DNA of 64,000 nt from Planococcus sp. APC 4015 (GTDB lineage: Bacteria; Actinomycetota; Actinomycetes; Actinomycetales; Microbacteriaceae): contig JASDDH010000004.1 in assembly GCA_030407505.1 (NCBI GenBank), positions 84,385 to 148,384 on the forward strand, read 5' to 3'. Shown here one piece after another: positions 1 through 9,700 of the stretch. A program made the translations under genes and the position numbers. Every line of letters starts with the position of its first letter. Position 1 is the first letter of the stretch. The notes beneath the pieces are model-generated. The model made no database searches. It saw only the letters and a program-made list of their open reading frames with translations, and was not told the origin of the DNA.

Positions 1-362
1 GGATCGAGATCGATGATCGAGGCCTGCGAGCGCACGGGCATGTCGAGCATGCGCACCTGAAGAGGCCGCTCGCCGTGAGGACGGAGGACCCGGATGTCGC
101 GTTCGGCGAGCGCGTCGGCCGATGCCGGCGGCGCCCCGTCACGCACGTCGCCGAGGCCGACGAAGTCCGAGTTGGGGTCGAGGATCACCAGCGGCAGTCG
201 GGTGCGCAGCAGCACCTGCTCCAGCAGCACCCCGAGCGCGTAGGTTTTACCCGAACCGCTCTGGCCGCACCAGAACGTGTGCCGGTTGAGTCGCTTCGCG
301 ATCAGATCGGCAGGCTGCGCGCTTTCGGATTCGAGCAGCGTTCCGATACGAAGACCGACCAT
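1..362 (-). CDS. HerA/DUF87-type P-loop ATPase, 3' end cut by window
   Basis: Reading leftwards from the ATG at 362 the frame stays open to base 1, so about 120 N-terminal residues are visible. They contain a Walker A motif GQSGSGKT at about residues 33-40, preceded by RHTFWCGQSG, and a Walker-B-like strand LVILDPNSDF at about residues 58-67. This combination is typical of HerA/VirB4-like ATPases annotated as 'ATP-binding protein' in Actinobacteria, hexameric motors that may act on DNA or in secretion. It starts 40 nt downstream of the chorismate mutase stop and is probably cotranscribed with it. Substrate and role cannot be told from this fragment; the Walker B and arginine-finger regions lie outside the window. 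Confidence 0.8.
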   Translation of the reverse strand, partial: MVGLRIGTLLESESAQPADLIAKRLNRHTFWCGQSGSGKTYALGVLLEQVLLRTRLPLVILDPNSDFVGLGDVRDGAPPASADALAERDIRVLRPHGERPLQVRMLDMPVRSQASIIDLD

Positions 363-402
363 GAGCACACGCTAGGGCCGGTGACCCCCCGCCCGCCAGG
401 CC

Positions 403-699
403 TCAGCGTCCGTCGGCCGCTTCGGTGTGGTGGCGGATGACCTCGGCGACCACGAAGTTGAACCACTTCTCTGCGAACGCGGTATCGAGGTCGGCGTCCT
501 CGGCGAGGCGGCGCAGCCGGGCGAGCTGCTGTTCTTCGCGTGCGGGATCCGACGGCGGCATCCCGAACTCGGCCTTCAGCTCTCCCACCTGCTTGGTGCA
601 CTTGAATCGCTCGGCCAGCAGGAAGATGAGGGCGGCGTCGACGTTGTCGATGCTGCTGCGCAGCCTCAGGAGCGTCTGCGTGGGGTCTTCCTCGGTCAT
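403..699 (-). CDS. Chorismate mutase (AroQ-type, class II)
   Basis: The 98-residue all-helical protein has the AroQ pattern: LLRLRSSIDNVDAALIFLLAERFKCTKQVGELKAE gives the catalytic Arg, the ID..D motif and the K..VGELK segment, and the rest forms the second and third helices. It should convert chorismate to prephenate for Phe/Tyr synthesis in the cytoplasm. Length is right for a stand-alone AroQ enzyme. It has no signal peptide, so it is not the secreted gamma subclass. A -10-like TAAAGT lies at 706-711, 6 nt before the ATG at 699, which suggests a leaderless message. The partial ATPase follows 40 nt downstream. Confidence 0.9.
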   Translation of the reverse strand: MTEEDPTQTLLRLRSSIDNVDAALIFLLAERFKCTKQVGELKAEFGMPPSDPAREEQQLARLRRLAEDADLDTAFAEKWFNFVVAEVIRHHTEAADGR

Positions 700-774
700 G
701 GCTCGACTTTATCGCGAGGTCTCCGCGCGACGCGCTGCCGATGCAGGATGCCGCGCGGCCCTAGAGTGTGAGCC

Positions 775-1944
775 ATGAGCGACGCCCCGCAGGACTCCAC
801 ACCCCCTCGCGCGGCCGAGGTGACCGCCATCCCCGGCGAGACCGTGCCCGATGCCGTCGCCGTCCGCTCGGGCGAGGCTCCGGCATCCCGCACCTTCTGG
901 GCGACCCTCAACTCGCCCTTCGGAGCCGGGTTCCTCCTCACGCTCGGAGGGCTCGCCGCCCTGCTGCTCGGTCTCGCGATCAGCAACATCGCGACGGTGC
1001 TCATCTACATCGCGCTCGCGATGTTCGCCGCCCTCGGACTCGATCCCGTCCTGAAGTGGCTCGAGCGGCGCAATGTGAAGCGGGCCTGGGCGATCGTGAT
1101 CGTCTTCTTCGCATTCGGGGTCCTGCTGGTCGGACTGCTGTGGCTCGTGGTCCCGACGCTGATCGATCAGATCACCGCTTTCGTCACCTCTCTTCCGGGC
1201 ACCATCAGCAGCTTCCAGAACACCGATTTCTTCCACTGGCTCGAGGGGATCTTCGGCGACGGCCTGGGGACGCTCGTGACCGATCTGCAGACCTTCATCA
1301 CCAACCCCGCCAACATCGCCGCGATCTCCGGCGGGCTGCTGCGGGTCGGCGCGGGCATCGCGACGGCGATCTCGGGCGGCCTCATCGTGGTCGTGCTGAC
1401 GCTGTACTTCGTCGCCTCGCTCCCCTCGATCAAGGTCGCCCTCACCCAGTTCGCTCCGGCGCGCAACCGCGTCAAGGTGCGCGAGATGACCAACCAGATC
1501 ACCGACTCGGTGGGCAGCTACCTGATGGGGATGGTGGTGCTCGCTTTCTTCAACTCGATCGTCGCCTTCCTCCTGCACCTGTTCCTCGGGCTGCCGTTCC
1601 CGCTCCTCATGGGCGTGCTCGCGTTCGCGATCACGATCATCCCGCTGGTCGGGCCGGTGCTGTACTGGATCTTCGGCACGGTTCTCGCACTGTTCACGAG
1701 CCCGCTCGCCGCCCTGATCTTCGGTCTGGCGTACCTGGTCTACATCCAGATCGAGGCGTATGTGATCACCCCGAGGGTCATGAGCAAGGCGATCTCGATC
1801 CCGGGTTCGCTCGTCGTCATCGGCGCGCTGATCGGCGGAACGCTGCTGGGCCTGCTCGGTGCCCTGATCGCCGTGCCGGTGACGGCATCCATCCTGCTGA
1901 TCATCAAACAGGTCTTCATCCCCCGGCAGGACGCCAAGATCTAG
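775..1944 (+). CDS. AI-2E family transporter (UPF0118-type membrane protein)
   Basis: A 389-residue polytopic membrane protein. About 40 polar N-terminal residues are followed by paired helices (FLLTLGGLAALLLGLAISNIATVLIYIALAMFAALGLDPVL), then a soluble region with LVVPTLIDQITAF, and several C-terminal helices including the family signature GPVLYWIFGTVLALF and YVITPRVMSKAISI. This is the AI-2E/TqsA/PerM architecture. Family members include exporters and a Na+(Li+)/H+ antiporter, so the substrate is unknown. A TAGAGT hexamer at 762-767 ends 7 nt before the ATG, consistent with a leaderless start. It is divergent from chorismate mutase. Confidence 0.9.
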   Translation: MSDAPQDSTPPRAAEVTAIPGETVPDAVAVRSGEAPASRTFWATLNSPFGAGFLLTLGGLAALLLGLAISNIATVLIYIALAMFAALGLDPVLKWLERRNVKRAWAIVIVFFAFGVLLVGLLWLVVPTLIDQITAFVTSLPGTISSFQNTDFFHWLEGIFGDGLGTLVTDLQTFITNPANIAAISGGLLRVGAGIATAISGGLIVVVLTLYFVASLPSIKVALTQFAPARNRVKVREMTNQITDSVGSYLMGMVVLAFFNSIVAFLLHLFLGLPFPLLMGVLAFAITIIPLVGPVLYWIFGTVLALFTSPLAALIFGLAYLVYIQIEAYVITPRVMSKAISIPGSLVVIGALIGGTLLGLLGALIAVPVTASILLIIKQVFIPRQDAKI

Positions 1945-1964
1945 CCGGCTTCCGGCCGCGATCG

Positions 1965-2040
1965 CCGAGCGCTGCAGATTCCTGCGAGCGCCCGCACCGC
2001 GCGACGCAGCGCTCGCAGGAAACTGCAGCGGTGGTGCGCG
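1965..2040. repeat. 76-bp palindromic intergenic repeat, copy 1
   Basis: Aligned base by base with 2169-2244, this copy differs at 5 of 76 positions. Each copy is itself an inverted repeat: the left arm CGCTGCAG..TCCTGCGAGCGC is matched by the right arm GCGCTCGCAGGAAACTGCAGCG, so it can fold into a long hairpin. The two copies flank a short dehydrogenase remnant. It may be a REP/MITE-like element or the product of a duplication. Confidence 0.8.
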
Positions 2041-2073
2041 AGTGGTTCGTATTCCTGCGTTCGCGGGCAGCGG

Positions 2074-2148
2074 CTGCTCTCCGACGACGCGACGTACATC
2101 AACGCGACCGTCATCCCGATCGACGGCGGACAGTCGGCCAAGTACTAG
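2074..2148 (+). pseudogene. C-terminal remnant of a short-chain dehydrogenase/reductase
   Basis: In the frame that starts with CTG at 2074, the sequence reads LLSDDATYINATVIPIDGG followed by QSAKY and a TAG stop at 2146-2148. This is the typical end of classical SDR oxidoreductases (SDDA.Y.NG....DGG), which contributes the last strand of the Rossmann fold. No start codon, NAD-binding motif or YxxxK site lies upstream; the frame runs straight into repeat copy 1. The piece is therefore a leftover of a deleted or displaced gene, not a working enzyme. The second repeat copy begins 20 nt after the stop. Confidence 0.75.
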
Positions 2149-2168
2149 TCCCCCGCCGGGCCGGCGGA

Positions 2169-2244
2169 CCGAGCGCTGCAGTTCGCTGCGAGCGCCCGCA
2201 CCGCGCGACGCAGCGTTCGCAGGAGACTGCAGCGGTGGTGCGCG
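2169..2244. repeat. 76-bp palindromic intergenic repeat, copy 2
   Basis: Direct copy of 1965-2040 with 5 mismatches, located between the dehydrogenase remnant and the 3' end of the lactonase-like gene. It keeps the hairpin-forming arms (CGCTGCAG at the left, CTGCAGCG at the right). The 310-bp stretch from 1945 to 2254 contains only the two copies and the remnant. Confidence 0.8.
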
Positions 2245-2254
2245 GAAGCGCGCG

Positions 2255-3394
2255 TCAGCCGAGCGGCAGGATGCAGGTGGGTGACGGCACCGCGGTGCGG
2301 TGCCTCACCCGCCCCGGTACACCGGTGCGCTCGTCGAGTGTGAGCGAGACCACCTCGTCCGATCGCTGACCCGCGACCAGGACGGTGTCGCGGACGACGA
2401 CGTGATGCCGCGGCCAGTCGACCCCGGCATCCACGAGGGCGACGGGCTCGAGCACTTCGCCCGAGCCCCGCACGCGCAGGGTCGCCAGCGTGTTGCTGCC
2501 TCGCACGCCCGCGTAGAGGAACTCGCCGTCCCTCGAGGCGGCGAGTTCGGCCGCGTCATCGCCCGCGAGTGTCCCGGCCCCCACCGGCGTCCCGCCGACC
2601 AGGCGCCACGTCGACGACGGATCGAGGGCGAACACGAAGACCTCGCACGACATCTCGGTGACGACGTACAGATGACCGCTCGGATGCCACACCATGTGCC
2701 GGGGGCCGCTGCCCCGCGGGAGCACGACCTCGCCGGTGGCGCGGAGTCCGGCATCCGTCTCGCGCCAGAAGCGCACGAGATCGAGACCCAGGTCGGTCGT
2801 GGCGACGATCCCGCCGGGCAGGAACACGGCCTGATGCGCACGGGACGGACGCGCATCCGCCGACGGCTCCGGGAGCGGTTCGCGATCGTGGTCGGGGACG
2901 AGGTGGGCGAACTCCGCGCCGGCGGCCGCCCGCAGCGCCCGGGCGGCTGCCGACAGGTCGGCCCCGCCTGCGGTGTCCCCAGGCCGAGCCGGGCCGGAGG
3001 GATCCGTCGCGGCGGCGGCGATCGTCGGGGTGAGCGGCCGGCCCGCGGCATCCAGAGTCACGCGCACCACACGCCCGTCGCCCCAGCAGCTGGCGACGAG
3101 CGATGTGCCCGTGGGCGCGACGGCGACGTGGCACACCGACTCGCCCGCGGCCACCGCGGCGCCGTGATGTTCCCACGTGCTCTCGCCGGTGCGCCGGAAC
3201 GCCTGGATCAGTCCGGCGCTCTCGAGCGTCGCGTAGACGACGTCCAGCGTGGGGTGCGCGGTGACCCACGACGGGGCCTCGGCGCGCACGACATCGCCCG
3301 CGAAGCCCAGGGAACCGCCGGCCAGGTGGTCATCCGCAGCGCCCGCGAACAGCAGCCCGATGCCGGCGGCGTGACCGCCGACGAGGAACCGCAT
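2255..3394 (-). CDS. Beta-propeller protein of the 6-phosphogluconolactonase (Pgl/YbhE) type
   Basis: The 379-residue protein starts [18 protein letters not shown] and shows repeated propeller blades, for example TLDVVYATLESAGLIQAFRR, GPRHMVWHPSGHLYVVTEMSCEVFVFAL and EFLYAGVRGSNTLATLRV. The GPRHM..HP....Y...E motif is characteristic of the lactonase, 7-bladed beta-propeller family, whose members include 6-phosphogluconolactonase and carboxy-cis,cis-muconate cyclase. The enzymatic assignment is uncertain. Its ATG at 3394 shares one base with the purA TGA (TGATG), so it is translationally coupled to purA even though no functional link is known. The long upstream extension of the frame lies inside purA and is not used. 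Confidence 0.8.
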   Translation of the reverse strand: MRFLVGGHAAGIGLLFAGAADDHLAGGSLGFAGDVVRAEAPSWVTAHPTLDVVYATLESAGLIQAFRRTGESTWEHHGAAVAAGESVCHVAVAPTGTSLVASCWGDGRVVRVTLDAAGRPLTPTIAAAATDPSGPARPGDTAGGADLSAAARALRAAAGAEFAHLVPDHDREPLPEPSADARPSRAHQAVFLPGGIVATTDLGLDLVRFWRETDAGLRATGEVVLPRGSGPRHMVWHPSGHLYVVTEMSCEVFVFALDPSSTWRLVGGTPVGAGTLAGDDAAELAASRDGEFLYAGVRGSNTLATLRVRGSGEVLEPVALVDAGVDWPRHHVVVRDTVLVAGQRSDEVVSLTLDERTGVPGRVRHRTAVPSPTCILPLG

Positions 3395-4680
3395 CAGTCG
3401 ACGAGGTCGGTGCGTACGATCACGGCGTCGCGCGCGGGGCCCACGCCGATCACCGAGATGCGGGTGCCGCTGAGCGCCTCGAGCGCGAGCACGTAGTCCT
3501 GCGCCTCGAGGGGCAGATCCTCGAACGTGCGCGCGGTCGAGATGTCCTGCGTCCACCCGGGGAAGTACTCGAGGATCGGGGTCGCGTGGTGGAAGTCCGA
3601 CTGATTGACCGGAACCTCGTCGAACCGCTCGCCGTCGACGTCGTACGCGACGCAGACCGGGATCTGCTCGAGCCCCGTGAGGATGTCGAGCTTCGTCAGC
3701 ACGAGGTCGGTGATGCCGTTGATGCGCGTCGCGTAGCGCGTGATCGGCGCGTCGTACCAGCCGACCCGGCGCGGGCGGCCGGTGGTGGTGCCGAACTCGA
3801 AACCGCGCGAGCGCAGGAAGTCGCCGTTCTCGTCGAACAGCTCGGTCGGGAACGGACCCGAGCCCACGCGGGTCGTGTACGCCTTCACGATGCCGACGAT
3901 GCGATCGAGGCGGTTGGGTCCGACCCCGGAGCCCGTCGCCGCGCCGCCCGCGGTCGCCGACGACGACGTCACGAAAGGGTAGGTGCCGTGGTCGACGTCG
4001 AGCATCGTCGCCTGGCCGCCCTCGAAGACGACGACCTCGCCGCGGTCGAGCGCGTCGTTGAGCATGAGTCCCGTGTCGGCGACCATCGGACGCAGGCGCT
4101 CGGCGTACGACAGCAGGTCTTCGACGATCTCGTCGACCGAGATCGAGCGACGGTTGAAGACCTTCACCAGCAGGTGGTTCTTCTGCTCGAGCGAGGCTTC
4201 GACCTTCTGGCGCAGGATGTTCTCGTCGAAGAGGTCCTGCACGCGAAGGCCCACGCGGTTGATCTTGTCTGCGTAGGCCGGACCGATGCCGCGACCGGTG
4301 GTGCCGATCATGCGCTTGCCGAGGAACCGCTCGGTGACCTTGTCGAGCGTGCGGTGGTACTGCGTGATGAGGTGCGCGTTGGCGCTCACCCGCAGGCGGG
4401 AGGTGTCGAGGCCTCGGGCGTTCAGCGCCTCGAGCTCGTAGAAGAGCACCTCGAGGTCGATGACCACGCCGTTGCCGATCACGGCGTTCACACCCGGGGA
4501 CAGGATGCCGCTGGGCAGCAGGTGCAGCGCGTACTTCTCGTCACCGATCACCACTGTGTGACCGGCGTTGTTGCCGCCGTTGAACTTGACGACCCAGTCG
4601 GTGCGGTCACCGAGAAGGTCTGTGGCCTTGCCCTTGCCCTCGTCTCCCCATTGGACTCCGACGATCACGATGCCTGGCAT
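3394..4680 (-). CDS. purA: Adenylosuccinate synthetase
   Basis: PurA condenses IMP and aspartate using GTP to give adenylosuccinate, the first committed step to AMP. The 428-residue protein begins [25 protein letters not shown], carrying the family N-terminal signature QWGDEGKGK with the P-loop-like GDEGKGK. It also has [12 protein letters not shown], the [14 protein letters not shown] segment (residues about 121-134) and the C-terminal [14 protein letters not shown]. Length matches the family. A GGGGGAG ribosome site precedes the ATG at 4680. The lactonase-like gene overlaps its stop by one base. Confidence 0.98.
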   Translation of the reverse strand: MPGIVIVGVQWGDEGKGKATDLLGDRTDWVVKFNGGNNAGHTVVIGDEKYALHLLPSGILSPGVNAVIGNGVVIDLEVLFYELEALNARGLDTSRLRVSANAHLITQYHRTLDKVTERFLGKRMIGTTGRGIGPAYADKINRVGLRVQDLFDENILRQKVEASLEQKNHLLVKVFNRRSISVDEIVEDLLSYAERLRPMVADTGLMLNDALDRGEVVVFEGGQATMLDVDHGTYPFVTSSSATAGGAATGSGVGPNRLDRIVGIVKAYTTRVGSGPFPTELFDENGDFLRSRGFEFGTTTGRPRRVGWYDAPITRYATRINGITDLVLTKLDILTGLEQIPVCVAYDVDGERFDEVPVNQSDFHHATPILEYFPGWTQDISTARTFEDLPLEAQDYVLALEALSGTRISVIGVGPARDAVIVRTDLVD

Positions 4681-4746
4681 TGGGCTACTCCCCCGTTATC
4701 GGACGGTTACACCCCATCCTACCGAGCGCCGTGCGCGAGCCGCGGA

Positions 4747-5934
4747 TCAGCGCGTGGGCGTGAAGCGGATGGGGAAGTGCACCGGGCCGGTGTTGCCCGA
4801 CACCGGCAGCCACCTGCCCGGGCCGTCAGGGGCGGCATCCGGCATCCGTCGTGCCAGCAGCGGCAGCGCGACGCTCATGTCGGTGCGCGCGACGAAGTGG
4901 CCCAGACAGTGGTGCACGCCGCCGCCGAATCCGCCGTGCAGGGGTCGACCTTCGACCGTGATGTCGAATCCCGCGGCGTCGCCCATCGCTCGCGGATCGG
5001 TGCCGGCCGAGTGCGACAGCACCTGGACGATCCCGCCGCGCGGCACGCGGAGGCCGTCGAGCTGAACGTCGTCGATCGCCTCCCTGGTGACCCACGTGAC
5101 GGTGGGGTTCACCCTCATGACCTCTTCGACCGCGCGGCCCCCGAGCTCGGGATGCGCGGCCAGCAGCGCCCACTGGTCGGGATGGGCGAGCAGGGTCTGC
5201 AGGGCGAGACCCAGCTGATTGCGGGTGGTCTCCATGCCGGCGAAGGCGAGGAAGACGAGACTGACGCTCAGCTCGCGCTCGGTGAGGGCGTCGTCGTCTT
5301 CGTGCGCCTGCAGGAGCGTGGTGACGAGGTCGTCCTGCGGGTGGATGCGGCGATCGGCGATCACCTCGTCGATGTACCCCGCGAGACCCTCGAGCGCAGC
5401 CTCGATGCGGGGCAGATCGTGGCGCACGTTGATGCCGAACGACTTGCCGAGGTCGTCGGCCCAGTGCGCGATCGCGGGCCACTCCTCGTCGGGCAGCCCG
5501 AGCAGCAGACACAGGATGCGGGACGCATACGGCTCCGCGAACTCGCTGACGAACTCGACGCGACCCGTCGCCGCGAATCCGTCCATGAGGTCGTCCGCGA
5601 GCACCTGGAAGCGCGGTCGCATGGCCTCGATCGCGCGGCTCCGGAACGCGGGGCCGAGGAGCTTGCGCAGCCGCAGGTGGTCCTGCCCTTCGAGGCTCAG
5701 CAGCGTCTCGCCCCACCAGTGCGACCAGGGACCGTCGTGGATGCCGTTCTGCTCGGGCCAGCGGGCGTTGCCCTGCTGGAAGCGGCGGTCCTTCAGGATC
5801 GCCTGACCTTCGTCGTAGCGCAGCACCGCCCATCCGTACGGCGTGCGGGCGTACCAGTCGTTCTCGCGCGCCTCGTGCACGATGTCGGAGTTCACGTCGA
5901 ACGACGGGTCGGCGAGATCGAGGAAGCGCGTCAC
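4747..5934 (-). CDS. Cytochrome P450
   Basis: A 395-residue soluble bacterial P450. The heme-binding loop FGGGVHHCLGHFVAR carries the cysteine thiolate ligand (FGxGxHxCxG). The I-helix has LAFAGMETTRNQLG with the proton-relay AGxET, and EEVMR gives the K-helix ExxR. These features support an active monooxygenase. No ferredoxin or ferredoxin reductase is adjacent, so redox partners must come from elsewhere; the substrate is unknown. It starts with GTG at 5934; a TAGACT at 5942-5947 ends 7 nt upstream, suggesting leaderless transcription. It is divergent from the Pr6Pr gene. Confidence 0.95.
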   Translation of the reverse strand: MTRFLDLADPSFDVNSDIVHEARENDWYARTPYGWAVLRYDEGQAILKDRRFQQGNARWPEQNGIHDGPWSHWWGETLLSLEGQDHLRLRKLLGPAFRSRAIEAMRPRFQVLADDLMDGFAATGRVEFVSEFAEPYASRILCLLLGLPDEEWPAIAHWADDLGKSFGINVRHDLPRIEAALEGLAGYIDEVIADRRIHPQDDLVTTLLQAHEDDDALTERELSVSLVFLAFAGMETTRNQLGLALQTLLAHPDQWALLAAHPELGGRAVEEVMRVNPTVTWVTREAIDDVQLDGLRVPRGGIVQVLSHSAGTDPRAMGDAAGFDITVEGRPLHGGFGGGVHHCLGHFVARTDMSVALPLLARRMPDAAPDGPGRWLPVSGNTGPVHFPIRFTPTR

Positions 5935-5983
5935 ACCGCGGAGTCTACGACCGCCCCGCGCGCGTCGTCGCTAGGGTGGCTCC

Positions 5984-6742
5984 ATGCTGAGAACCCCCGC
6001 GTGGTCCGTCTTCTGGTCGACTTTCCGCCTCGCCGCCGCCGTGCTCACGGTGGCCGCCGTCGTCGCGCAGCTCATCCGCACGGTGGGGAACGCATACGCG
6101 GCGACCACCGACTACGCCGGCGACGTGCCCACCGTCGTGACGAACTTCTTCAGCTACTTCACGATCGAATCGAACCTCCTCGCCGCCGTCACCCTCGCGA
6201 TCGGCGGCGTGTGGGGCCTGACCCGTGGGCGCCGGGCGATCGTCGAGCCGAGCTGGTTCGCCGTGCTGCTCGCGTGCGTGACGACCTACATGGTCATCAC
6301 CGGCATCGTCTACAACACCCTGCTGCGGGGGTACGCGCTCGATCAGGGGACGACGGTGGTGTGGTCCAACGAGGTCATGCACGTCGTCATCCCGATCGTC
6401 CTGCTGCTCGACCTCCTCCTCGCCCCGAAAAGGCGAGGGCTTCCCTGGCGCACGGTGGGCGTCATCGCGATCTTCCCGATCGTCTGGGTCGTCTACACCC
6501 TCGTCCGCGCCCCATTCATCACGGCACCCGCGACCGGCGACCCCACGTGGTACCCGTACCCGTTCCTCAATCCCGCCAACTTCGACAACGGCTTCGGCAC
6601 GGTCGCTCTGTACATCGTCGGAATCGCGGCGGGCGTCGTCGCCGTCGGCTCCTTCGTCGTCTGGGTCGGGCGAGCCAGAGAGGACCAGCGCGCCGACGCC
6701 GAGGTGGGCGACCCCCGGTTCACACCTTCCGTCGACGCCTGA
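5984..6742 (+). CDS. Pr6Pr family membrane protein
   Basis: The 252-residue protein has about six hydrophobic segments (FRLAAAVLTVAAVVAQLI, NLLAAVTLAIGGVWGL, WFAVLLACVTTYMVITGIVYN, VMHVVIPIVLLLDLLLA, TVGVIAIFPIVWVVYTLV, VALYIVGIAAGVVAVGSFVVW). The FFSYFTIESNLL, ITGIVYNTLLR, NEVMHVV and WYPYPFLNP motifs match the Pr6Pr (FAR-17a/AIG1-like) membrane family, whose role is unknown. TAGGGT at 5972-5977 ends 6 nt before the ATG. Its last 23 nt overlap tail-to-tail with the end of the giant LPPTG protein gene. Confidence 0.85.
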   Translation: MLRTPAWSVFWSTFRLAAAVLTVAAVVAQLIRTVGNAYAATTDYAGDVPTVVTNFFSYFTIESNLLAAVTLAIGGVWGLTRGRRAIVEPSWFAVLLACVTTYMVITGIVYNTLLRGYALDQGTTVVWSNEVMHVVIPIVLLLDLLLAPKRRGLPWRTVGVIAIFPIVWVVYTLVRAPFITAPATGDPTWYPYPFLNPANFDNGFGTVALYIVGIAAGVVAVGSFVVWVGRAREDQRADAEVGDPRFTPSVDA

Positions 6743-9700
6743 TCGCCAGCATCCCCAGCGCCAGCAGCACCATCCCGAGCGCGGTGGCCGCGCCCGCCGT
6801 CACCGGGTCGAATCCGGTCGGCGGCAGGGGCGGGTCGAAGCGGTTGTCGATCGTGACGGATGCCGCGGCACCGGCGGCGATCGTGGCGATCCCGACCCGC
6901 GGATCACCGGCTGACGCCGGGGTGGCCGACACCGTCGTCGCCCCGCCGTCGTCCTGCTCGGCGACGGCGCACTCGGCGCCCACGGGAAGGTCCGCGTACT
7001 CCGCGGGCGTCGACACCGACAGGGATCGTGCCGCCCCTCCCGGGATCGCGATGGCTTCTCCGTTCCACGTGCAGGTGACCGACACTTCGAAGACGTCCTC
7101 GGCGTGCGACGGTGCATCGCCGCCCGACAGCGTCTTCGACACGACCAGCGAGCCCACGTCGAACGTGTTGACGAGTCCCACCTGGGACACCCCCTCGACG
7201 ATGTCGATCGTCGCCGACGATCCCCCGTCGACTTCGGAGGTCGTGGCCCCGCCCGTCCCGGTCTCGCGGAGTGTGCAGGTCGAGCCGACCAGCAGAGGGT
7301 CGTACGAGGCGGTGTAGTCGTTGCCCGCGCTGAGCACGCGCGTCGCGCCGCCGGTCACCGCGACCGGCCGCGCACCGGAAGGACTGTCGATGACGCAGTC
7401 GAGGGAGACCTCGAACGGCCCGGCCCCGTAGAGGTCAGCCCCGTCGCCCTCGATCTGCTTCACCACCTCGAGAGAGCCCTGCAGGAACGTGTTGGTGACT
7501 GTGACGGTGGCGGGCCCGTCCGTCCCGATGAGCGCCGGCGACCCGATGACCTCCACCTCGTTGGCGCCGCTCGGGTCGGGCTCGCTCACCTCGCAGGACG
7601 CCCCCGCGGCGAGATCGGGAATCGTCCTGGTCAAGGGCTCCGTGCCGCCGAGCACCACGACGCCGTCGTAGACGACGCCGACCGTCGGGAGCGTGCAGGT
7701 CACCCGCAGCGAGAATGGCCCGGCAGCGAAGACGGCGCCCTCGGGTGCGTCGACGACCTTCTCGAGGGTCAGCGACCCGACGTCGAAGACGTTGACAGCC
7801 ACCGCCTCCGACGGCGCGCCCAGGCCGATGGCCACGTCGGCGGCGGTGTCGAAGACGGGGAACGGCGTCTGGCCCGGCTCGCCGATCACGAAGACCGTGT
7901 CGAGGGCCCCGGCGGCATCCGTCTCCGTCACGGTGCACTCCGCCCCGACGGGCAGCCCCGTCAGCGACCACGTCTGGCCGTTCGACAGTGCCTGCTCCAT
8001 CGGGTCGTCCGCGTCGTACCCGTCGGCGGAGACCGGATCGCCCAGGAACAGGCAGTCGACCGCGAAGTCGAACGGCCCGTACACGATCGGGGCGCCCTGC
8101 TCGTCGAGGGCGTCGCCGACCACGAGCTTGGAGACCTCCAGCGTTCCGACCTCGAACACGTTCTCGACTGTCACGAGGCCGATCGGATCCTCCGGTCCGC
8201 CGACCACCGCGGTTCCGATGATCGACGAGGTCTGGCCGCTGTCGGGCTCGGTCGCGGTGCACTCCGCCCCCCAGGGCAGACCAGGAACGGTCGTCGGGGC
8301 GGCACCGGCGGTGAGGACGAGGAGCGGCTCACCGGTGAGGGCTGCGCCGGCACTCGTGCACTCGAGCTGGACCGGGAAGGTGTCGGGGGCGAACGCCTGG
8401 CCGGGGCCGGAAACGGTCTTGGCGATCTGGATCGGTCCTGTGGGGTGGGCCACGCCGACGCGTCGACCCTCCGTCGGCGGCACGAGCACCCGCCCGGCGT
8501 TCGAGACGGCTGAGCCGCCGGTGGTGACGGTGTTCCACGCCGTGGGGTAGTCCGTCGTCGTGACGCGAGCGGGGGCGGTCCGCGTCTGGAATTCGATGTT
8601 CAGCGACTCGCCCGGCATGAGCAGCTCGACCGGGAAGTCGACCACGAACTTGAGGCTGCGCACCGCCGAGAGATCGGTGGCCGGTGTGAGCGCCTGCCAC
8701 GCCCCTGCCCCGCACGGCGTCCCGAGCGGATTCAGGTCGGCGGTGCACGGCAGCGAGGAGCCCGACCAGTAGGTCGTGACCACGGCGCCCTGCGGCGTGG
8801 TGGGCGTCGGGATGATGCCGCCCGCGCCGAGGAACTCGACCGGCCACGCGCTCTCGCGGGGAAGCTGCACGATGATGCCGCGGTCGCCCGGCGTGGGCAG
8901 GTTGTCGATCGAGACGACCTTGTCCAGCGGCAGGGTTCCCGCGTTCGTGACGGTGAAGCGCCACGTCTCGGTCGCTCCGGGCAGGGTCACCGGCACGCAC
9001 GGCGAGCGGTGGAACCCGTCGGCGTCGGCCTGACCGTCGCACGAGAAGCCGTTGGCGGTGCTGATGATCTCGGGGATGCCGGCCTGGCCGTGCGGCGCAT
9101 CCGCCTTCACGTACTTCACCGTGCTGAGCGCCGGGACGGCCAGCGGCGACACCGTGGCGCTGTCGATGCAGGCCCCGGTGCCCGCCTCGAGCGTGGGGGC
9201 GCAGTCGTCGAAGGGCTGGAACGCCGTCATCGCCGCGACGTTCTGGACGGTGTCGGCCGGGGTCAGGCCGGGCCGCAGCACCAGCCGGGCGGTGATCGTG
9301 TAGGTCTGACCGGGTTCGAGGACGGCGCCCTGCGGCATCCGGAAGAACACCGTGTCGCCGACTTCCTGGATCCGGACGACGAATGGATCGGTGGGCAGCG
9401 GAAGCCCGCTCGGCGGCGTCGGCGCGGCACCTGTGAGCGAGAACGAGTAGGGCGACACACTCGGGTCGCGGTCGGGGTCGAGGATGAGCTGACGGCCCTG
9501 GGCGTCGGTGGGGAGACGGTCCGAGAACACGGGGTCGTTCAGGGCCGACTCGCCGGTGTTCGTGAATGACAGCACGAAGGGGATGACGGCACCCGGCTGC
9601 ACGTTGCCGTTGGGCGACTTGACGACGTTCACCTGCGCAGTGAGGTGCACGTTGCGATACGAGGCGTCGGCGTTCTTCGCGAGAGTGATGGACTGACCCG

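Noticed and set aside
2042..2284. 80-aa frame across the dehydrogenase remnant
   Set aside because: The meaningful SDR tail is in another frame; this one reads low-complexity Pro/Ser/Arg sequence through repeat copy 2.
3586..7317. 1243-codon open frame on the + strand
   Set aside because: It runs antisense to purA and the P450 and across Pr6Pr; composition is Arg/Asp/Val-rich shadow sequence caused by high GC third positions.
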